From contig JAVHKY010000013.1 in assembly GCA_035079385.1 (NCBI GenBank), forward strand, positions 6,136,001-6,200,000: a DNA stretch of 64,000 bases. The letters are read 5' to 3'. Every line of letters starts with the position of its first letter. The first letter of the stretch is position 1. Position numbers and translations under genes: made by a program. Below are positions 54,660 through 64,000 of this stretch, piece by piece. Source of the stretch: Aspidiotus rigidus. Its lineage: Eukaryota; Arthropoda; Insecta; Hemiptera; Diaspididae. The notes under the pieces were generated by a model. That model saw only the letters and a program-made list of their open reading frames with translations, made no database searches and had not been told where the DNA came from.

Positions 54660-55429
54660 AGCATTGAAATTCACAAGTGCCGTTCATTCTACATTTATGT
54701 CAATAATAGTAAGTCGTCTAACCGTTAAAATATCATCCCAAATGATTCCTACCATCACCTTAGGCACAAGTTGGCGGCAATCCAGAACAACTGCTATCGG
54801 ACAATTTCTGTCCTCAAGAACAACGAAGAGAAGAGCAAAGAGATTAAGATAGTAAAGCAGATTGCAGAAGCCAATGACTACCGTAGAGGCGTAGTGGATG
54901 GAGTCTTTGGGAAAATGGAAACAAAGAAAGAAAATACTCCCGATCGATACCATACATAGGAAAGTACACAAACAAGGTGATAAAGTCGTTCAATGGCTAC
55001 GGTGTAAATGTGGGTATCCAGAATAACCAACCCATGGTGAAGAGAATCAGCAATGACCAGATGGAAGAAAAGGACAAGGAAAGCTTGAGCGGGGTGTACA
55101 AGCTCAGTTGTGGACAGTGCGAGGGCATCTACATCGGTGAGACTGAATGAAAGTTTGAGAACAGGTAAGAGGCGCAGAAAATGTCGAGGGAGAAAGAAGA
55201 TGGCAAGTCACTGCTTGGGAAACACTGTAACGAAGAAAACCACGGTGGAGAGGGAATATTTAAAGTCATGCATGTAGAGAATCGCACAAAGAGAAGAAAA
55301 CTCTGGGAACAAATGGAGCTGGCAAAGAGGAAGAAAGCCTGCCTTTTGAACAATGTAATCACATTTGACAGCGAAAAATTATTCGGTCTAGTGATTGGAC
55401 GAGAGAAAAAGAACAGAACCAACCAATGA
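54660..55429 (+). pseudogene. Penelope-like element fragment: RT C-terminus plus GIY-YIG
   Basis: Reading across frameshifts: IIPNDSYHHLRHKLAAIQNN (end of the Penelope RT region), then IVKQIAEANDYRRGVVDGVF, then GVYKLSCGQCEGIYIGETE (GIY-YIG start), then LLGKHCNEENHGGEGIFKVM and WEQMELAKRKKACLLNNVIT. Order and motifs are those of a Penelope-like element 3' end. Stops and frame changes show it is dead. Confidence 0.8.
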
Positions 55430-55639
55430 GACGGCAGGAATCCAGGTAGCCAATAGAAACGCAGCATTCAGGAAAAAAGATTGAACTAATCACTGAGCAG
55501 TATGTTTTAGCCGATAAGAACACAATGTCATATTATTGTAAGAATAAGTTTCTAAGAAGTGAACCAATCACAACACAGCATTGTTATAGCCAATAAGATC
55601 ACAATGTTTTACTATAAAAACTCATGTTTAAGGCCTTGT

Positions 55640-55860
55640 TCTCCTTCTTCAGTTGCGACACAAGTGATAATGAGATAACACCCAAAAGTATTCTTTTGTA
55701 CATTTGGAAAACCTTTTTCAACGAAGTCGTGAAGTTGGGGAAGAGGACCGGTCCAAAGGCAGACAATATCATCCACATATCTGTACCAGTATATGATGTA
55801 CTATTCCAACTCGCTGATGAAGTCGACAGGTAGGCGTGACCCTGACCTACTTCGGGAAAA
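55640..55860 (-). pseudogene. Penelope-like RT fragment with YVDD box
   Basis: The minus strand encodes YWYRYVDDIVCLWTGPLPQL followed by HDFVEKGFPNVQK, the catalytic palm block of a Penelope-like RT. It is short and isolated. It is probably part of the same minus-strand copy as 56253-56600, with other sequence between. Confidence 0.75.
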
Positions 55861-56252
55861 ATGTTAGTGAACTCATCCGTTAGAAGACATAAAACAGGAT
55901 CTTGAAATTTTTGTGAACCATTTCCTCCTAGTAAAATTTTGGTAAATTCTCCTTTCGAATGGAGCCAACATTTTTATACGCTCCAATGCCGTAAGAAAGT
56001 ATTAGAAGTGATTCATTCGTGAAAATATGCCCGCAATGTCAATTATGAAACCGACTTCGACGTTCTAATTAATGTACCAATAAATTCGTCCGCTTTACGT
56101 AGATCATTATTTCAATCTTTGTTGCGTAGTTACGAGTTGATAATGAGTAGGTTCTTAATAATTATTGGATTATCTCAAGTACTACGAAGTAAAACAGATC
56201 ACAAATATTCTCTTGATTATCGTTCTCACGAATGAGGAAAATTTAAACTTAT
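55861..56252. other. Sequence between minus-strand Penelope fragments
   Basis: No RT motif is found; it may be an insertion that separates the two RT parts. Confidence 0.3.
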
Positions 56253-56600
56253 TCAATTCTTATGGTTGCAGATATTCGGGAACAAACCAACAATATCACA
56301 TGAGCGGGTGGTCGTCCCCGGGGGAAGACGTACATCCTTCAGGACGTCAGTTGAAGAGGGCGAATTCAAGACCGAGTGGGGAGATTCAAAATCAATGCGA
56401 TGTTTGAACCAACGATCCAGGAATTGAGCAAGGAGGTAGTTGGGAGAGGAGATGAATGAAACCACAGGTCGCATCGGGGTATTATTCTTATGCACTTTGG
56501 GCAGCCCATAAAGGAAGGGGGTTTAGGGTTAAGAACAAGAAGGGCTTTCTTCATGGCTGGAGTCTTCATAACAGCCTCACACTTGTTCCTAAGGCTGCTA
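56253..56600 (-). pseudogene. Penelope-like RT fragment, finger region
   Basis: The minus strand reads PKPPSFMGCPK in one frame and HKNNTPMRPVVSFISSPNYL, then DIVGLFPNI, in the next. These are the KIHK...RP(I/V)VS..SP.Y and LFTNIP-type blocks of Penelope-like RT. A frameshift lies between them. Confidence 0.75.
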
Positions 56601-56785
56601 CTATCCAGCGGATGCAGGGGTGCCGTGGCCCCCTAGGCCAATGAAGAAACCCCCCCAAAACTTTAATTTCTTGTGGCCAAAAAAAAAAAAAACGAATTAT
56701 AAGGGCCCTCCCCTAAAACAAATAGGAAGAATCATCTTCATAAAAATGGCCTCACGGCACCCGGCAAACATTGTAAATTCGAAGG

Positions 56786-57770
56786 GAAATTTTTCGAGTT
56801 CCCTGATGAAGTAGGAATCCCCATTGGATCACCTTTAGGCTCTCTTATCTCCGAAATTTTCATGTCCAAGTTTGAATTTGACCTCTTTTCCTCGAACCAG
56901 GTGTTACTTAATCATATCTACTACTGGCACAGGTACGTTGATGACTGGTCCTCCAGATCTCCTTGGTGAATTTTTGAGGTATCTTGATTCCTGGTACCCT
57001 TCCATAAAGTTTACTTTGGAAATAGGGGTATTTTCCATTAACTTTTTGGATTTATCGATCTCTACAATAGACGGTGTCCATGAGTTTGGAACTTACAGGA
57101 AAGATACTACGACCGATGTTTTAAAGATGGCTGCTTTTCATGGCCTAGTTCACAGACTCACTCGTATTCCTTTGAGTCAGTCTGCCTTCAAGAAAGAATT
57201 ACTCACAATAAAACACCTGGCTAGAGTGAATGGGGTCAATGTCGATGTTGACGTGATGGTTAGGAGGAAAATTACGAGGAGCATTCTTGATTCCACCACC
57301 TCCCTCCCCCGAGACACGATCCGTGATCGTCGTTTTTGTTGGATCAGTCTCCCTTCCTGGGGCACTTCTCCCTCCAGCGGGGTCGAGCTCTCCGCCCGTT
57401 TGGCTTCAGACCCGCGTTTTACAACCCTACCACAGTCAAAGGGTTGGTTGTGAAGCTGAAGGACCCCATACCCGTTGATGAGAGGAGGGATGTTTATAAG
57501 TTGGAATGTAAGGATTGTGGTGGCTTTTATATTGGTGAGACCAGCCGCCAAATGAAGGTTGGAGTAGCTGAGCACCTGAAGTCTTGGAATAAGGGACACT
57601 TAGGGGAGTCAGCTTTTGCTGATCATCTAATAAACAGCGGCTACAGCTTCCGTGAGGGATCGGAAAATCTCTACCGTAAACGCACCGCCCTCGAGCATAC
57701 AGAGATAATGCGTCATTCAACACCGATGGCATTACTGTACTTAACTCGTACATTCCGGAAGATGGCCTGA
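56786..57770 (+). pseudogene. Penelope-like element: RT palm plus GIY-YIG, frameshifted
   Basis: Motifs in order on the plus strand: VGIPIGSPLGSLISEIFMSK, YYWHRYVDDW (catalytic YVDD), FTLEIGVFSINFLDLSI, FKKELLTIKHLARVNG, then in the frame 57336-57770 the GIY-YIG domain: YKLECKDCGGFYIGETSRQM, FADHLINSGYSF and KRTALEHTEIMRH. At least two frame changes break the RT. The GIY-YIG part is open for about 110 codons. It lies opposite in orientation to the fragment at 56253-56600. Confidence 0.85.
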
Positions 57771-58120
57771 TTGAACTGGTTTATGATTCACACCATGATT
57801 TCACGTTTGGCCAATCTTAATACCTTGTTCTTCTCTTCCGTTGCTTTCATTTCAGTCCTGAAGATAATTTATGAAGCGCTCGTTGTTTTAATTTGTCTGC
57901 GGTTTTGTTGTGTTTACTCTCCCTTCGGAGTATTCTTTCTTTCGCTTAGTATGGATGACCGTAATTTACAAGAACGTATTCTTCCCTCCCCTCTCTTCAT
58001 AAAGGTTCTAGCAGAACATTTTGACGGTGAGTTCGCTGGTAAATTCATCTTTCAAGGATTTAATGTAACCTCATTTTTAGGCTGAAATCCAGACTTAATA
58101 CACAGTGCCCTAGCTTAGTA
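57771..58120. other. Downstream of Penelope-like fragment
   Basis: Probably the element's 3' non-coding end grading into unknown sequence. The open frame 57771-58085 shows no motif. Confidence 0.3.
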
Positions 58121-58560
58121 TACGAGGCCACATTCCTAATATACAGTATACTAGCCTAGTACATAGCCGAGCTATACTATTTGACATTTTATACTGGGCT
58201 TATACGGGGTTCAAATCTCCTTTGTAATAGCTTCATACTAGGTCTCAGCTATTAGCTTTAAATGTACAAATTAAACTAGACTTATACTAGACGAAGAAGG
58301 GGGCGAAGTGGAGCGAGTGAGCCCCCCATAAGCTACTAGCTTAAAATGTTCTATTCTAAACTAGACTTATGCTAGACAAAGAAGGGGCGAACGAGCGGAG
58401 CGAGTAAGCTTTGTCTAGGCTTCTGTTATGCTACAGGCTTAGGAGAAAGCTATTAGCTTTAAATATTCTAAACTAGACTTGAACATTCTAAACTAGAATT
58501 ATCCTATAGACGAAGAAGAAAGTCGTCGAAGAAGATGATGAAATTTTACATATTTAGAAA
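58120..58560. repeat. Degenerate repeat with AAACTAGACTTAT / GACGAAGAAGG units
   Basis: Phrases such as TTAAACTAGACTTATACTAG, GACGAAGAAGGGGGCGAA and GGAGCGAGTAAGC recur three or more times with variation. Non-coding. Confidence 0.55.
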
Positions 58561-59180
58561 ACGCCCAGAACTTTACTCAATTTCGGATCGGCCACGGAAG
58601 TAAAATTCGATTTTACTATCAACGTTCTTTCGTGAAAAAAGTTTTGAAGGATGAACGTCATTCTGAGTGTAGTACATTCAAATTTAAGGAAAATCTTCCT
58701 ATTATGTCGAAGAAGACGAAGACGGAGTACTGACAGAAATTGAAGGAGATATCTTCGCTAATTTGTGTTTAGAGGTCTAATGACGCTTGAATGACATTCA
58801 ATCCTGTTGTTCCTAAATTCGATTAAAATAGAGTGAGGTAATGTGGAGCTTCCAATGCTAGGGTCGTGAATAACAAAAACAGAAAAATTGATCGGGTGGT
58901 GAACGGAAGCTTTCCTTGAATTGATCAAGGTCAATTTTTATAAGAACAAAACTCGTAGAAAATTTTACGCTCTCCAAATTTCGTTCGCCGAGTAGCTTCA
59001 TTCCCGACTTATTTTGATCTAGCGAGAAATTGTTCTAATCTTGTTTTCAGATTTTTGTCAATTCTAGTGCTTCCAGGCGATAACCGGCTCGAATTGTGGA
59101 ACAGTTTCGGGGAAGAATGATGTTTTGTCTTTGAAAAGACGTCCAGATCTTTTTTTGTCTTTTCGCATTTCATATGCTTT
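58561..59180. other. Non-coding, nothing recognised
   Basis: No supported gene, RNA or repeat. Confidence 0.35.
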
Positions 59181-60225
59181 TAAGAATTGGATTATTTTTG
59201 GAAAATTGTCACAAAAAACCGCAACAAAATTTCAAGCTTGAAATTACTTTCGGGAAATTAATATTAGAATTGGCACAAGAAAACAGTAACAAAATTTAGA
59301 GATTAGGATCACTCGTGGAAAAATTTTCGCAAAAATTGTCGAAAAATTTCAAGTTTGGGATCACACTTGGAAATTTGTCCCAAAACTTATCACAAGAATT
59401 GTCACAAAAAACTGTAACGAAGTTTCAAGATTGGGATTCCACAAAAACTGTCACAAAATTTCAGGATTCAGAAAACTTTTGGAAAAATTGCCACAATAAA
59501 ACGTGACAAAATTTTATAATTGGAATTACTTTTGGAAAATTTTCGCAAAAATTATGACAAAATTTCAAGAGTTGAATTACCCTTGGAAAATTGTCTTGGA
59601 ACTTGTCACAAAAATCGTACCGTAACAAAATTTCAGGATTGAGATTACTCTTGAAAAATTGTCACAAAAGTCGGCAAATAGTAATTACTGTACGGGCAGC
59701 GAAAGTAAGGCATATCGCAACGAGTTCGATGTTTACGACACAAGCGAAGCGAGTGTAGTAAATTTAACGAATTGCGATACTTACTCGCTGCTCGTACTGT
59801 GAGATTTTAAACGTCTCACACCCTGATGTCATTAATTTAGCCCAGCAGTGGCGATAAGAAAAGAACTTTCGCACACTGCCTGTATTGCTACTTTCGCACG
59901 CCTATGATAAACGCGATTTTCGTTGCCTTCAATTTGTTCACTTTCGTTACGTACGTTTAGAACAAAATTTTCACAAAAAACTGCAACAAAATTATTCTTC
60001 GAAAAAATGTCACAAAAACCGTGACAAAATTTCAAGATAGAGAGTACTTATGGAAAATTATCACAAAAAACTGTTACAAAATTTTAAGATTAGGATGTCA
60101 CAAAAATTGTCACAGAAATTGTCACGAAAAGCCATAATGGAATTTCAAGATTCAGACCATCCTTGAAAAATTGTAACACAAAGTGTCACAAGACCTTAAC
60201 AAAATTTTGTTATTCTAAGGAAATT
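59181..60225. repeat. Tandem degenerate repeat (GGAAAATTGTCACAAAA family)
   Basis: Units of roughly 60-85 bases built from TGGAAAAATTGTCACAAAA, CCGTAACAAAATTTCAAG and ATTGGGATTACTC. The array is interrupted at about 59680-59950 by an unrelated segment that includes a small inverted repeat. Frames across it follow the repeat. Confidence 0.7.
59692..59799. mobile_element. ~108-bp inverted-repeat element within the tandem array
   Basis: GTACGGGCAGCGAAAGTAAG...TATCGCAA at the left is mirrored by TTGCGATACTTACTCGCTGC...GTAC at the right. It sits inside the tandem array, so it is a later insertion or part of a larger one. Confidence 0.55.
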
Positions 60226-63200
60226 TTCTACACGTAAGGGATATGAATTCAAGTTTTACCAAAAACAACCGCAGCCCCGAATAATTGAATATAACGCTAA
60301 GATACATAAATGAGGCGCAGTCAGGCACATTCAACCTTAAGTTCGAAAATTATTTATGCAATATTCAATTTTTGAAGGTCCGTTCGATACGTTAGGAATA
60401 TTTTTACGCTTCGAGAGTAAGCTTATTGGAAAGCTTGCTGGAAATACTATTAGAATTAATTCGATTTAGTTTCATTTACAAACCGTATGAAAAACAAAAA
60501 TATAGGCTGAACCAGCTTTCGGACAGATAGCCATTCTCAAAGCGTCGGAAACACGTACCCTCTAATAATAAACGAAAAAAAAAAAACTTCCTAACATGTC
60601 GAACATGCCTTCGAAAGTTGAATGTTGCATGAAAAAATTTTCCGACTTGAGGTTGGATTTGTCTGACTGCGCCATGAGACCTCGTACATCCCGATCAATT
60701 TAGATCCCTAATGTTTAGCGATTAAAGGTAAAAAAAAATATACAAGTAGAAAAATTACATTTTTTTTTCGTGCCAAATTTTCAGAGAATACCACAAAATG
60801 TCTTAGAACTTCTTTGGAAAGTTTGCACAGCGACACTATATCAAAATATACTTCTGAAGAGGAATAAGGAAACAAAAGCAATGAGGAAACGGTAAGTAGC
60901 TATTTCATAGCCACAATGCAAATCTCAAACATAAGCGACCAGGAATTCAATAGAACAATTTTAAAAACAATGATGGACGTAAGGCTGAGAGGAAAGGTAA
61001 AATAAGAGTAATGAAAATTCTTCGTTTGAAACGACACGAGTGAAATGGGATTGGGAGAATTCAAGAAGGTAGCAGTATAGAATTAAGAATTGGTGCATAC
61101 GGGAAGGTAAGACGAGAAAGAAAGAAGAAAGAAGATGGATGAACGAAATTGTGGGGTTACCAAAAATAAAATTCGTGGAAAATTAGCTAGAAACTGACAC
61201 ACATGTCTAGGTACAAAATTTAGGCGAACGGAATGTGTATCACTCTCTACAAATAGAAAATGTGAAACAATTGATTAAGGCTACCCACTGCTACCATTAT
61301 TACAATTACTCTGTAATTTCAAGAGACCAAAAAATTTATCATCCATCTCCGAAAGTTTTCAGACAGAGTTTAGAGAAATCTTTGAATTGATATTTTTCCG
61401 TGCGATAGTATATTTTTGAAGTGCATTTGCACCAAGAAGAGGAATTTTCTGCAAAAATTAAACTAACCCCCGTGTTGAGAAGTTATCACTATTCTGACTT
61501 TCTTTTCTTTCAACTTTTTGAAAAAAAAATCCGGAACCTTCTTCAACTTAGCGAGACGTCTTGATAATTTTTAATTTTGGGCTTCTTTATCAAATATTAC
61601 ACGACTTTGTGAAAGTAATGACGAAGATGGTGAGAGGAAAATTTGGTCGCTTCGGTACTGATAATTTCATGTACCCGAGGTGAATGAACCTTCTCTCCAA
61701 ACTTGAACGAAAGCAAAAAATAAGAATACTCGTTGATTGCATTTCCTCCGCGGCGCACGAGAAACTTTTACCAAGTTTCATCAAAGAATTTGCGCATTCT
61801 TGATTGTTTCATAATACTCCCTTCTCGAAGTTGGAAAACTACGATTGTTCGTATTTTAGAAAATTGGAGAAAGGCGTAATCACGCTCACTCGCATTATAT
61901 TTTTATACCCAGGAATCACAAAAACATTATTCGAATGCACGCCTATACAAAAATATCGATAATTCAATTTTCTATAGACGAGCGAACAACAAGAAAAATT
62001 CTCACATCATTGACCACTCTTTCATTGATTATCTGTTCAAGCAAAGAACAAATAAAATGCATTCAATGCGTTTTCGGGATATTCGCGTTTCAAATAATTC
62101 GAATTATTACGCTTTTATCGTTACCGCGATTAATTAACATCCAGGAAACACTCGCATTGTTTAACAATACTCATAGGAATAATATTTTAAAAGCATTACG
62201 AATAAATTCAATAATAATAATATAAATGAAGTAATTAACGTACGTATTGTTAATCGCTTTGATATACTGTGTAATGCGACGGAATTTTAATAAAAATTCT
62301 TCTGCGTAAACGACGAAATAAAAAAAAAATTCACACAGACACTGACACTATAATATCGACATATCGCGTGCGACGGGACGTTCAACAGTAATAAAAAAAA
62401 TGGAAATATTTGCAATAAATGGAATTATTGAAACAATCTAGAATTTTAGCGCGAATAGCGCGAAACATCATGAACGAAATTACGCGAACTGGTTCGGAGC
62501 ACGAGTTGTAATGTTCCTATCATGAGAGTGTAAAGAAGACTAACGAACGCTGTCTAGCGTTCTACAGACTGCCTAGCCGAGCGAAACGAGCAACCGAACA
62601 GGCTGTGACTGGGAAATGGGTGTGGGTCGTCCAGCGGTAACGAGTCGACCTGTTACCGCATCCGATCTGATGTCGATACAGTTGCATAAGCGAAACGCCG
62701 CAAATAATAATGAACTTGAACGGAATCGGTTCAAGGAAAAGGAAAGTGAATGCGCGACTGCCCTATACATGTTTCGAATAAATTTTCAACTAACGTAGAA
62801 TTTTTTTTTCGCATGGAAATATGTGTACCGCAATTTGTGTCAATTAGGATGAATTATGTTCTGCTAAAAAAGTACGGAGTTTTGAAAAATTCATGAGCTT
62901 CGAACGCAAGTGCGAATGCAGAGGCCTTTTTAAACACGATCGACTAATTCGACGACAAAAAAATGCTTTCAAGATAGTTAATGAAGATAAAAACGTTTAA
63001 CCGATTTACGCTCTAGTCGTAAAACTGGACGATAAAAGTGAAAGAGGAAATAGCACGTGGTTTTTACGTAAAAGATTCGACGGTGCGTCCAGTTTCATTT
63101 TCGATTCAAGTTTTCGGGCTAGGAATGTGATCAGATAATGTCGGTCGAATCAAAGTGCTTAGACGATGAAAGCTGCTTAATGCGCGATAAAGTATACGTA

Positions 63201-64000
63201 ATTAAAAATCGAAATTAATAACGCGACTGACGCGTTCGCCTCCCACTTACACGACCGAGTCAAACCTTAAAAATCTGTAGTATGAAACGCTCGGTACGAA
63301 GGCGGAGATATCTCTTAAACATACAATTTCCTGCCTACACTAGCGCCATCCGTATGAATATTCAATCAGACCAGTTTCCGAAATTTCTACGTTATTCATA
63401 CCGGTACTCGTATCATCCGGCATGAACGATCTCGAACATCAAACTTAGGGCGTGATGCAAGAAAATTGGCTCGCGATCCAACGACAAAAAAACAATACGC
63501 GGCAACTTGGCCCCCATAAAACTTCCACGAATCGTATTTTCGCATAGGAATTGCATTAAATATCGATTTTGGTTATTGGCTCCTAATTTAATTGAATGCT
63601 AATCGAACGAAGCAACGCGAGCAGACCAATTTTTTAGGTTATTCAAACCAATACACGCACAAGATCGAACAATTTTTATCACCTCCATAAAATACAATTC
63701 GTACTTGAAATCCACATATTTGTCAACTTTACGAAGGTAGACGTGAAATGCACTAGGCGTAATACCAATCGTAGTGGGCCATATAGAAACAACACTAATA
63801 GGTATTGAAATGTGCTGTAATGCATCGCAATTTAAAATGGAATACCATTGCAACGAATAGTAAATAAGTCGGATTCTTTCGCAATGAATAACTTTGCTCG
63901 TACTGTTCATTCGTGACATTTGTTTTTAATGAGAAATGTGGTTTCTTCAATTATTAAGGTACATTTTTGCCATTTTGGAGCTCAAATTTTGCGCTAAATT
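60226..64000. other. 3.8 kb with no recognisable gene
   Basis: Frames are short and without motifs. 62500-63600 is less AT-rich than its surroundings, with many CG dinucleotides. That could mark a promoter or 5' exon of a gene beyond the window, but I see nothing to confirm it. Confidence 0.35.

Noticed and set aside
61935..62225. 96-codon plus-strand frame rich in Ile/Leu/Thr
   Set aside because: AT-rich composition explains the open frame; no signal peptide, motif or splice context was found.
1..64000. tRNA, rRNA or other classical RNA genes
   Set aside because: I saw no convincing A/B-box pair with a cloverleaf and no rRNA-like segment on either strand.

Overview
The window reads as an animal, almost certainly insect, nuclear genome segment. 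It is AT-rich, its genes are split by GT-AG introns (one GC-AG), and most of the DNA between exons is transposon debris. Two genes are securely recognised by protein motifs: a Gli/cubitus interruptus transcription factor on the + strand, and an insect-type secreted heme peroxidase on the - strand. A sap-feeding hemipteran is possible, but nothing in the sequence fixes the order or species.

Layout. 1-6126: non-coding flank or upstream introns of ci, with degenerate GCTAA/TTAAGC-rich repeats and small inverted-repeat elements. 6127-16611: twelve exons of ci, from the Sufu-binding region to the stop. The 5' exons are missing from the window, and the last exon carries a glutamine tract of about 67 codons. 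16612-17860: ci 3' UTR with AATAAA signals. 19428-23999 and 26957-29785: two tandem, same-strand, three-exon genes for small secreted proteins that I do not recognise (called A and B here). They share exon phases (all phase 1), a signal-peptide exon, and two exons that each encode a related Cys module. 24.0-26.6 kb: remnants of non-LTR retrotransposons plus a small element with a hammerhead-ribozyme-like core. 28.0-29.3 kb: a Penelope-like element with inverted long flanks, sitting in intron 2 of gene B. 30-36 kb: dispersed and foldback repeats.

36689-48804 (-): a 13-exon heme peroxidase of about 751 aa with signal peptide. Its large introns hold a ~140-bp-period satellite, a decayed Merlin/ISXO2-like transposon and ATTT microsatellites. 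49.7-53.3 kb: a TA-flanked MITE and a 2.7-kb foldback element flanked by an unusual 64-bp direct repeat. 54.6-57.8 kb: several broken Penelope-like fragments in both orientations. 58-64 kb: degenerate tandem repeats and sequence in which I see no gene.

The recognised genes do not form a pathway: ci is the Hedgehog effector and the peroxidase is a secreted oxidative enzyme. The most likely undescribed material is the A/B secreted modular family. Next are the hammerhead-bearing small element and a ~60-77-bp hairpin element with a conserved loop and varying stems. All exon boundaries were read by eye from splice consensus and reading-frame continuity; no search or transcript evidence was available.
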